The notes under the pieces: generated by a model
Database searches by the model: none
The model's input: the letters and a program-made list of their open reading frames with translations, nothing else
Told to the model about the DNA's origin: nothing
Assembly (NCBI GenBank): GCA_017436675.1
Contig: JAFSCS010000022.1
Span: 1-34,981, forward strand
Source: Clostridia bacterium
Lineage (GTDB): Bacteria > Bacillota > Clostridia > Oscillospirales > CAG-382
Length of the DNA: 34,981 nt
Direction of reading: 5' to 3'
Shown here: piece after piece, positions 25,052-31,790 of the stretch
Numbering within the stretch: the stretch's first letter is position 1
How the letters are laid out: each line of letters begins with the position of its first letter
Made by a program: the position numbers and the translations under genes

Positions 25052-25081
25052 GAAAAAATAATGATCGTTATGCTTCGATCA
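25052..25081 (-). terminator. Weak terminator-like hairpin between the cyclase and NRPS genes
   Basis: On the minus strand TGATCG (25081-25076) pairs with CGATCA (25067-25062) over an 8-nt loop that contains the cyclase stop codon, and TTATTTTTT follows. The stem is only 6 bp, so read-through is expected; it could act as an attenuator or as an mRNA processing/stability element. Confidence 0.35.
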
Positions 25082-25970
25082 GCTCGAAGCGGTTTCCTCC
25101 GTTTTGCTTTGCGGAGTACATTGTTTTATCTGCTATACAAAACAGCTCGTCATATATAAGATGCGGTGTTTTTGCCATTACCACACCGACAGAACAGCTC
25201 ATTTCCCCCTTCGGGATAGTTTCGGAAGCCATTTCCGACACCAAATCAACTATTTGAGCACATTTCTTTTTTACGATCTCAATATCCTCTACGTCCTTCA
25301 TCAAGACGAGAAATTCATCGCCGCCTATACGACCGACGATATCGTTATTTCTGAAAAGTCTTTTGAAGATCGAGGACATCATCACCAATACCTCATCGCC
25401 TACGATGTGACCGTAATTGTCGTTGATCTTTTTGAAGCCATCGATATCGATTATCATCATTGCAAAGCTTCCGCTTTCGTGAGAGATATATTCTTCACAA
25501 AGATCGCGAGTGGTTTTTGTATTATAGAGCATAGTCAACGAGTCGCAAGAAGCGCGAGCAGTCGTTTCGGTCAATTTTTGTTCGTATTCGGCAAGTCTTG
25601 TTTTTTGGGTATCGTAGATAGTCTTAAACTTTGATATTACGACGAACAGTCCGACAAGATACGTTTTTCCGTCGACAGTCGTGCGCAAGCCTCGGTTCAA
25701 CACCCAGCTTCCGTCACGTGTCATCAGCATCAACTCTATCTCATCACCGTTATTAAGCTGGACGAGCAGATCTCTTTTCAAACGAGGTGCATCGTTACTC
25801 AAGATAACGTCAAACAAGCTCCTTTTATCAAGCTTTTCGCAATCGCAGATCCCGAGTATCTTTTTTACACCGTCATTTTTGCCATCAAAGATGACGTCTT
25901 CGCCGTCAAACGAACACAAATACTGTGCAAAAAGCTCACTATTTAATTGTCCGATGACTCTCTTATCCAT
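25068..25970 (-). CDS. Diguanylate cyclase with N-terminal PAS-like domain
   Basis: A 300-residue soluble protein that should make cyclic di-GMP from two GTP. The N-terminal half (about 10-115) is PAS-like (MTRDGSWVLNRGLRTTVDGKTYLVGLFVVI). A short coiled linker (115-140) joins it to a full GGDEF domain. SCDSLTMLYN starts that domain, DIDGFKKINDNYGH carries the metal/GTP site, and the active site is an intact GGDEF at 216-220. The inhibitory I-site RxxD is present as RNND (207-210), exactly five residues before GGDEF, so product inhibition is likely. The ATG at 25970 has AAGGAG upstream and lies inside the end of the BTAD regulator gene (28-bp overlap). The NRPS follows after 43 bp. Confidence 0.93.
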   Translation of the reverse strand: MDKRVIGQLNSELFAQYLCSFDGEDVIFDGKNDGVKKILGICDCEKLDKRSLFDVILSNDAPRLKRDLLVQLNNGDEIELMLMTRDGSWVLNRGLRTTVDGKTYLVGLFVVISKFKTIYDTQKTRLAEYEQKLTETTARASCDSLTMLYNTKTTRDLCEEYISHESGSFAMMIIDIDGFKKINDNYGHIVGDEVLVMMSSIFKRLFRNNDIVGRIGGDEFLVLMKDVEDIEIVKKKCAQIVDLVSEMASETIPKGEMSCSVGVVMAKTPHLIYDELFCIADKTMYSAKQNGGNRFELIEA

Positions 25971-27166
25971 TGATAGTTCTCCTTGTCGTCCGGTTCTAAC
26001 GGGCACACTTCATAGCGAAGTAATGCGTCGGCACGGGTGAATTTTTTATAATATGATTTGATTATTCTTTCACATACCATACAACTGTTTTCATAGTTGG
26101 CACGCGGAAGCATTATTACGTATTGTGACACACTGCACTTCGCTGCAGAGTCTCCTCTTCTCAGTGATTGGCGGATCACGTTCTCGACGTTCGGCATCAC
26201 ACGGTCAAGCTTTCTCAAGGAAAGCTCTCCATCCTTGTCTACGGCGGAGATCAGGGCGATATGAACGGCGATCCCGTTTCTCATTACGGAACGAGCCATT
26301 GAATAGTAGAGAACTCTGAAAAAGTCATATTCACAGATCAATGCGCCTGTTTTTTCCGACGATTCCTTCAATTGTTCTTGAAGTGTACTGATAGAGATTG
26401 TATGTGAGTTATTGGTCTTTATTGCTTCGTGGTACAATGCGCGAGTCTCTTCGGAAGGGATCACTCCCAGCTCGGAAAGAAGGCGTTCGCTGAGCTTTTG
26501 ATATACCTCGATCGCTTTTTTCTGCTTTCCGCAAGCGAGATAGGTCTGCATACACAAGCAATGGACCTCTTCGTTATATGATTCGATGTTGGTGGCGATA
26601 CGACAAAATGCCAACGCTTCATCAAAGCGTTTTTCCTCGATCATTCGAGGAACGACATTACGAAGGCAATCAATGAATACGTTATGGAAATACGCAGAGA
26701 TCGGGATCACCCAAAACTCAGACGACATTTTGTCGAGAAAGTCGCCTTCATACAGCTTTAATGCTTCAACGACTTTTTCAAGCTCAAGAGTGTCGGCATC
26801 ACTGATCACGCTCTCAAAGGTATCGCAATCGATCTCAACTCTGCACTCGGGATTCCACATATAGCCGTCGTGAGAGCAGATTATCAGCTGTTTGCCGGCA
26901 CCGCTCCAAAGGTAGTCAAGCTCTGCTCTTGCTCTATATAAAAGAGTTTTCAATGCACCACTCGGGTTGACGCCTTTATCCTCGTCGCCCCAGATCAGCT
27001 CTATAAGCTCCTTTTGTTTTACAATGCGTTCACGATGGTATACCAAATATGCGATCAACGACCACACCTTTTTTGATCTGTTGGCAGTATTCGAGATACT
27101 GTTCTTTCCGTCGCTAATTGTAAAATCTCCAAACATTTTTACCTTCAGAGACATCATTGACACCAC
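25943..27166 (-). CDS. BTAD/SARP-type regulator with degenerate GGDEF-like C-terminus
   Basis: A 407-residue probable transcription factor and first gene of the NRPS operon. Residues 6-105 form an OmpR/SARP-type winged helix (MFGDFTIS, KKVWSLIAYLVYHRERIVKQKELIELIW, ALKTLLYRARAELD). Residues 110-250 are the helical bacterial transcriptional activation domain (TPR-like; ALKLYEGDFL, AIEVYQKLSERLLSELGVIPSEETRALY). Residues 275-390 look like a relic GGDEF domain. RRGD (336-339), five residues, then SVSQY (345-349) and VIML align with RNND-x5-GGDEF-LVLM of the cyclase encoded next door. It is therefore probably catalytically dead but may bind c-di-GMP at RxxD. Start choice is uncertain: GTG at 27166 is 5 nt from GAGG, while ATG at 27157 is 14 nt away. 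Confidence 0.85.
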   Translation of the reverse strand: MVSMMSLKVKMFGDFTISDGKNSISNTANRSKKVWSLIAYLVYHRERIVKQKELIELIWGDEDKGVNPSGALKTLLYRARAELDYLWSGAGKQLIICSHDGYMWNPECRVEIDCDTFESVISDADTLELEKVVEALKLYEGDFLDKMSSEFWVIPISAYFHNVFIDCLRNVVPRMIEEKRFDEALAFCRIATNIESYNEEVHCLCMQTYLACGKQKKAIEVYQKLSERLLSELGVIPSEETRALYHEAIKTNNSHTISISTLQEQLKESSEKTGALICEYDFFRVLYYSMARSVMRNGIAVHIALISAVDKDGELSLRKLDRVMPNVENVIRQSLRRGDSAAKCSVSQYVIMLPRANYENSCMVCERIIKSYYKKFTRADALLRYEVCPLEPDDKENYQWIRESSDN

Positions 27167-27207
27167 ACCACCCTCAAGTGTTAATAATTCCTTCGTTTTT
27201 TTACATA

Positions 27208-27221
27208 GGGGACACTACCCC
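27208..27221 (-). promoter_or_regulatory. GC hairpin in the leader of the BTAD regulator mRNA
   Basis: GGGG (27208-27211) and CCCC (27218-27221) flank 6 nt, an isolated GC-only stem in very AT-rich DNA. It lies about 12-25 nt after the predicted transcription start and about 40 nt before the start codon. No T-run follows it, so it is not a terminator. It could be an operator or a mRNA stabiliser. Confidence 0.4.
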
Positions 27222-27239
27222 AATATGAATACTATGTTG

Positions 27240-27268
27240 AGTATATCACAATTATTTCTATTTTACAA
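27240..27268 (-). promoter_or_regulatory. Main promoter of the NRPS operon
   Basis: On the minus strand TTGTAA (27268-27263), a 17-bp spacer and TATACT (27245-27240) with TGA before it (extended -10). The predicted start near 27233 gives a leader of about 67 nt. Confidence 0.75.
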
Positions 27269-27282
27269 GTGTTTTTTCAAAT

Positions 27283-27316
27283 AAAGTGACCGAAAAATTG
27301 ATTTTTTTGTCACTTT
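27283..27316. promoter_or_regulatory. Perfect 8-bp inverted repeat, candidate operator
   Basis: AAAGTGAC (27283-27290) and GTCACTTT (27309-27316) are separated by 18 nt, which themselves contain AAAAA/TTTTT. The repeat lies 15-48 bp upstream of the -35 box of the NRPS-operon promoter. It could be a dimer binding site or a cruciform-forming element. Confidence 0.5.
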
Positions 27317-27330
27317 TTTACCGTTTCTTC

Positions 27331-27367
27331 TTAGTTTACATAAATTCAACTTTAGTTTACATAAATT
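27331..27367. repeat. Two exact 16-bp direct repeats 21 bp apart, candidate SARP/BTAD operator
   Basis: TTAGTTTACATAAATT occurs at 27331-27346 and again at 27352-27367, with a start-to-start distance of 21 bp, or two helical turns. OmpR/SARP-type winged helices bind direct repeats spaced by whole turns near -35 boxes. The second copy ends 16 bp before an extended -10 at 27384-27389 that has no -35 of its own. Confidence 0.65.
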
Positions 27368-27380
27368 TTGATGATCTCGG

Positions 27381-27389
27381 TGGTATAAT
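27381..27389 (+). promoter_or_regulatory. Extended -10 without a -35, possibly activator-dependent
   Basis: TGG followed by TATAAT (27384-27389) forms an extended -10 facing the pilus-like operon. At 17 bp upstream there is only ATAAAT, but the direct repeats occupy this -35 region, the arrangement expected of a promoter that needs a bound activator. Confidence 0.5.
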
Positions 27390-27412
27390 TTTACTCTTGG
27401 CAGCTTCCTCTA

Positions 27413-27441
27413 TTGACACAAATAAACGATTATGATATAAT
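27413..27441 (+). promoter_or_regulatory. Consensus promoter for the pilus-like operon
   Basis: TTGACA (27413-27418), exactly 17 bp, then TATAAT (27436-27441) preceded by TGA (extended -10). The predicted start near 27448 leaves a leader of about 29 nt, too short for a riboswitch. Confidence 0.85.
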
Positions 27442-27476
27442 AATATGAAAATTTATGTTGTTTTATGAGGTTATTT

Positions 27477-29129
27477 ATGACCGTTTCCAAAAAAAGAGGA
27501 ATATTACTTTTTTGCTTAGTTCTTCTCGGACTGATCATTTTGGCTTTTTCGTTGTTCTCCATTTTCGGAGGCGACGGTAATGACGAGAACTCAAGCTCGG
27601 ATATCACATCGACCGGCTCTATGGCTGAAGTATCCGAGATGCCACCCGAGATGAGCGATGATCAAAGCAAAGCACAAGAGAGCTCGAGCGATGATGGATC
27701 AAGCAACGCTATAGATGAAAGCTCGAAAAATGATGAAATATCTGATCCTTTCTCAACTGATGATGAGTCGAGATCCATATCTGCTGACAGCAGTGTTGCA
27801 GAATCGTTTGAAGCTCCGTCGAAGGATGAGTCCGTTGGTACTCCGTCAAAGGATGAGTCTGTTGGTGCTCCGTCGAAGGATGAGTCTGTTGGTACTCCGT
27901 CGAAGGATGAGTCGATTGGTGCTCCGTCGAAGGATGAGTCTGTTGGAACTTCGTCAAAGGATGAGTCTGTTGAAACTCCGTCGAAGGATGAGTCCGTTGG
28001 TACTCCGTCGAAGGATGAGTCCGTTGGTACTCCGTCGAAGGATGAGTCTGTTGGTACTCCGTCGAAGGACGAGTCCGTTGGTGCTACGTCGAAGGATGAG
28101 TCTGTTGGAACTCCGTCGAAGGATGAGTCGTTTGGTGCTCCGTCGAAGGATGAGTCGATTGGTACTCCGTCAAATGATGAGTCGATTGGTACTCCGTCGA
28201 AGGACGAGTCTGTTGGTACTCCGTCGAAGGATGAGTCCGTTGGTGCTCCGTCGAAGGATGAGTCTGTTGGAACTACGTCGAAGGACGAGTCAAAGGCTGA
28301 TAACACGGTGAGTGAATCCACTCCGTTTGACAAGCCTGCGCAGATCACTATATTGAAGCCCGTTGCATCGGGAAAGCTCGTTAAGCAAAACGCATCGGCA
28401 ATAATTGATTATTCCAACACTAAAGACGGATACGTTATGGTAAAATTTATTGCTGACGTTGACGTTAAGCTCAAGGTTCAAGTCAAAGGGCCGACTACGA
28501 CTTATACATACAACATTATTAAAGGAGAATGGACAGTTTTTCCGCTATCTGACGGGAACGGTACATATTCGATCAAGGTATACAAAAATGCGTATGGTAC
28601 GAAATATTCAACGGTATTGTCGCTGAATAATTTGATCATCGATCTTGACGATGAATATGCACCCTTTATCAGACCGAATCAGTACGTTAATTACGAAAAT
28701 GCGGTCAATACGATGGAAAAGGCTTCAGTCCTTCTCAAAGACAGTATGTCGATGCTCGAGAAGGTTGAGACGATATACAACTACGTGACTACCAATATCA
28801 AATATGATTATGAAAAGGCGGCAACGGCCCAAAGCGGATATCTGCCTGACCTTGATCATGTTTTAAAGGTGAAAAAAGGTATTTGCTTTGATTATGCGGC
28901 TTTGATGACGGGTATGCTGCGATCGCAAAATATCCCATGTAAGCTCGTTGTCGGTTATGCAAATACTGAATATCATGCTTGGATCAGCGTTTACTCGCCC
29001 GAAACGGGATGGGTTGACGGAGTCATTTATTTTAACGGAGTCAATTGGCAACAAATGGATCCGACGTTTGCTTCCGGCGGGAACAATGATCTTGACAAGA
29101 TCTCTTATACTACTAAGTACATTTATTGA
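27477..29129 (+). CDS. Membrane-anchored transglutaminase-like protein with KDES repeats
   Basis: A 550-residue exported protein. One hydrophobic N-terminal segment (about 8-32) should anchor it. A Ser/Asp/Glu-rich stalk includes 18 copies of a 9-residue unit of the type PSKDESVG(T/A) (114-272). A beta-rich region follows (about 285-400) and then a transglutaminase-like/papain-fold domain (about 410-545). Its triad is Cys470 (KGICFDYA), His500 (YHAWISV) and Asp528 (QMDPTFA). Such domains may act as proteases, amidases or crosslinkers of surface proteins; the substrate is unknown. The ATG at 27477 has GAGG 6 nt upstream; the ATG at 27465 overlaps that site and was rejected. It opens the pilus-like operon, with PilC 38 bp downstream. 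Confidence 0.88.
   Translation: MTVSKKRGILLFCLVLLGLIILAFSLFSIFGGDGNDENSSSDITSTGSMAEVSEMPPEMSDDQSKAQESSSDDGSSNAIDESSKNDEISDPFSTDDESRSISADSSVAESFEAPSKDESVGTPSKDESVGAPSKDESVGTPSKDESIGAPSKDESVGTSSKDESVETPSKDESVGTPSKDESVGTPSKDESVGTPSKDESVGATSKDESVGTPSKDESFGAPSKDESIGTPSNDESIGTPSKDESVGTPSKDESVGAPSKDESVGTTSKDESKADNTVSESTPFDKPAQITILKPVASGKLVKQNASAIIDYSNTKDGYVMVKFIADVDVKLKVQVKGPTTTYTYNIIKGEWTVFPLSDGNGTYSIKVYKNAYGTKYSTVLSLNNLIIDLDDEYAPFIRPNQYVNYENAVNTMEKASVLLKDSMSMLEKVETIYNYVTTNIKYDYEKAATAQSGYLPDLDHVLKVKKGICFDYAALMTGMLRSQNIPCKLVVGYANTEYHAWISVYSPETGWVDGVIYFNGVNWQQMDPTFASGGNNDLDKISYTTKYIY
27816..28292 (+). repeat. 27-bp tandem repeat, 17 full units plus one partial
   Basis: The unit runs CCGTCGAAGGATGAG then TC(T/C)GTTGGT(A/G)CT and encodes PSKDESVG(T/A). 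The array stays in frame. Copies differ at a few codons (S-I-G, S-F-G, V-E-T, S-N-D), and those differences are mostly single-base substitutions. It forms an extended, charged stalk in the transglutaminase-like protein. Confidence 0.95.
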
Positions 29130-29167
29130 TAATAGATTCTGATGAAACATTCATTTTGGAGAGCATT

Positions 29168-30214
29168 ATGAGAACAATAGATTTGGGTGATCTCGTTTTG
29201 AGTGACCTTTTCAAGCAGCTCGGATTGTTGATGCAATCCGGAGTTATGGTTGGAGATGCATTAAATATTATTGCGGAAGATAAGACGGAAGAAGGTTATT
29301 CCAAGTTGTTGAACGATCTTTCGGAAAAGGTCCATGAGGGAGCCTCTCTTTCGGATGCTTTAAAGGGATCGGGTGAGTTTTCCGCTCACGTTATCGGACT
29401 TATCAAGACCGGCGAACAGGTCGGTCGTCTCGAGGAAACCTTCGCTTCGCTTTCTCATTATTTCGAAAACAAGGACAGAAGAAAGAAAAAGCTTCGCGAC
29501 TCTTTGACTTATCCTTGCATCATTCTCTCGCTTATGGTCGTTGTTATCGTTGTTTTACTGACTCAGGTATTACCTATTTTCAACGACGTCTATTCGTCGT
29601 TGGGAGGTAAGCTGACCGGCTTGGGAGGTGCGTTGTTGATCATTGGAAATGCACTTGGAGCTGCTCTTCCTTACATCGGTATCGTTTTCGGCATTGTTTT
29701 GATCATTTCTTGCATTATTGTACTTGTTCCGTCTCTTAAAGAGAAATTCGGTAATTTGATCTTGAGGATGTTTGGAGACAAGGGCGTTTATCGAAAAATG
29801 AACGATGCTGCATTCGTTCAATCGCTTGCTGTTGCAGTTGGAAGCGGAATACCCTTTGAGGAGGGCGTGGTGCTTGCATCGGAGCTTTTCAGCGACAACC
29901 CGAAGGCAAAGCTCAGATGTGAGAAATGTGTTTCGCTTATCCAAGAGGGAGCTTCGTTCGATAGTGCGCTGCTTGAAAGCGGCATTATCTCAAAATCATC
30001 TGCATATATGCTCGGGATCGGTATTCGTGCAGGAAAAGGAGACGAGACTATACTCGATATCTCCAACAGAATGGCTGATGAAGCCGAGGATGCGATCAAC
30101 GATCTTTTGGCGAAGATCGAGCCTTCGCTGGTTATTTCCACTTCACTTATTACGGGAGTTATTTTATTGACAGTTATGCTCCCTCTTATTGATATTATGA
30201 AGACGATCGGATAG
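29168..30214 (+). CDS. pilC: Type II secretion/type IV pilus inner-membrane platform protein (GspF/PilC)
   Basis: A 348-residue protein with the duplicated T2SSF layout. The first cytoplasmic four-helix domain (about 10-110) reads LFKQLGLLMQSGVMVGDALNII...IKTGEQVGRLEETF. Two adjacent membrane spans follow (about 118-145 and 155-195). The second copy (about 210-310) reads FVQSLAVAVGSGIPFEEGVVLA...GIRAGKGDETILDI, and a last span lies near the C-terminus (about 320-345). It would form the inner-membrane base on which the ATPase turns and pilins assemble or retract. The ATG at 29168 has GGAG about 6 nt upstream; the longer reading from 29126 overlaps the preceding gene and lacks a ribosome site. 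Confidence 0.93.
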   Translation: MRTIDLGDLVLSDLFKQLGLLMQSGVMVGDALNIIAEDKTEEGYSKLLNDLSEKVHEGASLSDALKGSGEFSAHVIGLIKTGEQVGRLEETFASLSHYFENKDRRKKKLRDSLTYPCIILSLMVVVIVVLLTQVLPIFNDVYSSLGGKLTGLGGALLIIGNALGAALPYIGIVFGIVLIISCIIVLVPSLKEKFGNLILRMFGDKGVYRKMNDAAFVQSLAVAVGSGIPFEEGVVLASELFSDNPKAKLRCEKCVSLIQEGASFDSALLESGIISKSSAYMLGIGIRAGKGDETILDISNRMADEAEDAINDLLAKIEPSLVISTSLITGVILLTVMLPLIDIMKTIG

Positions 30215-30223
30215 GTCTTTTTT

Positions 30224-30529
30224 ATGAAACTTTTATCAAAGCATATTTACAAAATATTTTTACCAACGATCGTTGTATTCGTTTTATTGTTCTTTTTGAG
30301 TGCTGTCTCCAACCTCGACAACGGGAAAAGTGACGAGGACAAGAAGCAGCTTGAGGAGTTGCTCAACAGAGCGGTAGTTTCCTGCTATTCTATTGAAGGT
30401 GCATATCCGCAAAGCATTGAACATATTATTGAGAATTACGGGATTCAATACAACGAAGAGGAATACGTTATCAAATATGAATTTTATGCTTCTAATTTGA
30501 AGCCTGATATTACTGTATTGGAGCGATGA
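30224..30529 (+). CDS. Small single-TM pilin-like protein (101 aa)
   Basis: It has a short basic N-terminus, one hydrophobic helix (about 10-30) and a small soluble domain with KKQLEELLNRAVVSCYSIEGAYP (about 40-62). This resembles the head-proximal helix and YP turn of pseudopilins. A classic prepilin peptidase site (G before F-T-L-x-E) is absent, so it may be a pilin-like subunit that is not processed or one with a divergent leader. It sits 9 bp after pilC and 1 bp before the next gene. I infer a structural or accessory role in the pilus-like apparatus from context; no enzymatic motif is present. Confidence 0.75.
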   Translation: MKLLSKHIYKIFLPTIVVFVLLFFLSAVSNLDNGKSDEDKKQLEELLNRAVVSCYSIEGAYPQSIEHIIENYGIQYNEEEYVIKYEFYASNLKPDITVLER

Positions 30530-30530
30530 G

Positions 30531-31046
30531 ATGAAGAATAGGATTAAAAAGGCTGACGTCAGCATTATTGCTCCGCTTTTGACACTTATCGTTTTTAGTG
30601 TTTGTGTTCTTTTCGTTTTGCTTTTTGGTGCAAGGCTTTATAAAGAGGCTTTGGCACGTGACAAGGAGAGCTTCGAAAAACGAACAGCCGATCAATACAT
30701 TGCCACAAGATTTCGACAAGCAGACGGAGATATGTTTAGCTTTGTCGCTGATTTTGAAGATTCTGACGCCAATGACGCAGGAGATACGTTGTTTTTTGTA
30801 GAGAAGGTCGGAGATGAGATCTATTTTACTCGAATATATTGTCACGACGGATATCTTTGTGAATTGTTTTCGTCAGCCGACGATGTGTTTGAACGCGGCG
30901 ACGGAGAACGTATCTTGCCGCTTGAAAGCCTTTATTTTGAGGAAAAAGACGGTTTATTCAGAGTGACTATCGAGCACATTGACGGAAGAAAGGACGAGCT
31001 TTTGCTCGCTAAAAGAAGTGAGATCGGAGGTAATTATGAGAAATAG
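30531..31046 (+). CDS. Single-TM protein of the pilus-like operon (DUF4860-like)
   Basis: A 171-residue protein with a basic N-terminus, one membrane helix (about 12-35) and an extracellular beta-rich domain containing FRQADGD and GDTLFFVEKVGDEIYFTRIY (about 62-102). It resembles the DUF4860 family from memory, which I recall in clostridial pilus-like loci; I cannot verify this without a search. The N-terminal helix followed by a globular head is the minor-pilin plan, but there is no clear prepilin cleavage motif. Its last 11 bp overlap the following gene. Its likely role is a minor pilin or assembly factor. Confidence 0.75.
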   Translation: MKNRIKKADVSIIAPLLTLIVFSVCVLFVLLFGARLYKEALARDKESFEKRTADQYIATRFRQADGDMFSFVADFEDSDANDAGDTLFFVEKVGDEIYFTRIYCHDGYLCELFSSADDVFERGDGERILPLESLYFEEKDGLFRVTIEHIDGRKDELLLAKRSEIGGNYEK

Positions 31047-31410
31047 AGCATTTTTACCCTTGATCGAGCAGATCCTTATGATCGTCGTTTTTGCGATCGT
31101 TTCGGCTGTTTGTATTGGTTGCTTTGCCAAATCAAGAGAGATCTCGATTGAGACCGAGCTGAAGGATAGGGCTGTTGTGCTTGCTCAAAACGCCGCTGAG
31201 GAGTTCAAGGCTGTCGGATCGGAAAAGACAATCACGAGGTATTATGACTTTGATATGTCGCAGACCGAAAACAGCGGTGTATTCACAGTCGTTTGCGATC
31301 CTATCGATGACGAGGATCCTTTTTTGGAGACTGCGGTCATTTTGGTATTATCCGACGAGAAGCCCCTTTTTGAATTGAAGGTATGTCGACAGGAGGGACA
31401 GGACGGATGA
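31036..31410 (+). CDS. Minor pilin-like protein with LPLIEQ motif
   Basis: A 124-residue protein beginning with a basic leader and then AFLPLIEQILMIVVFAIVSA. LPLIEQ aligns with the FTLIEL start of mature type IV pilins, and its Glu falls at the conserved +5 position if cleavage follows the Phe. The residue before the cut is not Gly, so processing by a standard prepilin peptidase is doubtful. After the helix comes a small beta domain (EKTITRYYDFD...FTVVCDP). The ATG at 31036 is 5 nt after GGAGG; the longer frame from 30979 lies inside the upstream gene. The stop overlaps the next ATG (ATGA). Confidence 0.78.
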   Translation: MRNRAFLPLIEQILMIVVFAIVSAVCIGCFAKSREISIETELKDRAVVLAQNAAEEFKAVGSEKTITRYYDFDMSQTENSGVFTVVCDPIDDEDPFLETAVILVLSDEKPLFELKVCRQEGQDG

Positions 31411-31766
31411 AAAGAAAAAACGATTACAGTGCTCCCATTGTCGGAGGCACGTCTCTCATTACTATATTTGCTACGATATGCTTGATCGTTTTTACATTAT
31501 TGACGCTAAGCACTGTCGTTGCGTTTCGCAATTTGGCTTTTGCGTCGCACGAAGCCGTGAAGGATCATTATGATGCAGATTCTCAGGCTGAGGCTGTTTT
31601 TGCCGCTCTCAGACGTGGAGAGTGTCCTGAATCCGTGAAGATAGATGGAGATTTTTATTCATACAACTGCCCTATTTCCGATACACAGACGTTAGAAGTT
31701 GAATTGTCTTTTGTTGACGGTAGATGGGATATTATCAAATGGTGTGCTGTAAGCACGAACAATTAA
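31407..31766 (+). CDS. Minor pilin-like protein with GGTSLITIF helix
   Basis: A 119-residue protein with a polar leader, a Gly-Gly and then a long hydrophobic helix (GGTSLITIFATICLIVF, about 15-31). The +5 position is Thr and not Glu, unlike main pilins but as in some minor pilins that do not need the Glu. A short alpha-beta domain follows (HYDADSQAEAVFAALRRGE, about 55-75). ATGA coupling to the previous gene and an AGGAGG upstream support the start at 31407. It is the last of four consecutive small TM proteins before pilT and is probably part of the same complex. Confidence 0.78.
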   Translation: MKRKNDYSAPIVGGTSLITIFATICLIVFTLLTLSTVVAFRNLAFASHEAVKDHYDADSQAEAVFAALRRGECPESVKIDGDFYSYNCPISDTQTLEVELSFVDGRWDIIKWCAVSTNN

Positions 31767-31790
31767 TTTTCGAAAGTTGAGGAAACCAGT

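Larger units (their letters stand above)
27167..27476. other. 310-bp divergent regulatory region
   Basis: This non-coding stretch separates the minus-strand NRPS operon from the plus-strand pilus-like operon. It holds a leader hairpin, one minus-strand promoter, an 8-bp inverted repeat, a pair of 16-bp direct repeats and two plus-strand -10 elements, all listed separately. I looked for a GEMM-type c-di-GMP riboswitch and saw none. Confidence 0.85.

Noticed and set aside
27167-27476. GEMM-type c-di-GMP riboswitch in the divergent region
   Set aside because: Given the c-di-GMP genes I looked for the conserved GEMM core and its two-stem layout on both strands and did not see it; the plus-strand leader is also too short.
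27816-28292. Regular 27-bp repeats that could suggest a CRISPR array
   Set aside because: The units are directly contiguous with no spacers and stay in one reading frame with codon-level variation; they encode a protein stalk.
27662-28348. Minus-strand frame of SSFDGVPTD repeats
   Set aside because: It is the mirror of the KDES repeat array; the sense protein has an anchor, a catalytic domain and a consensus promoter.
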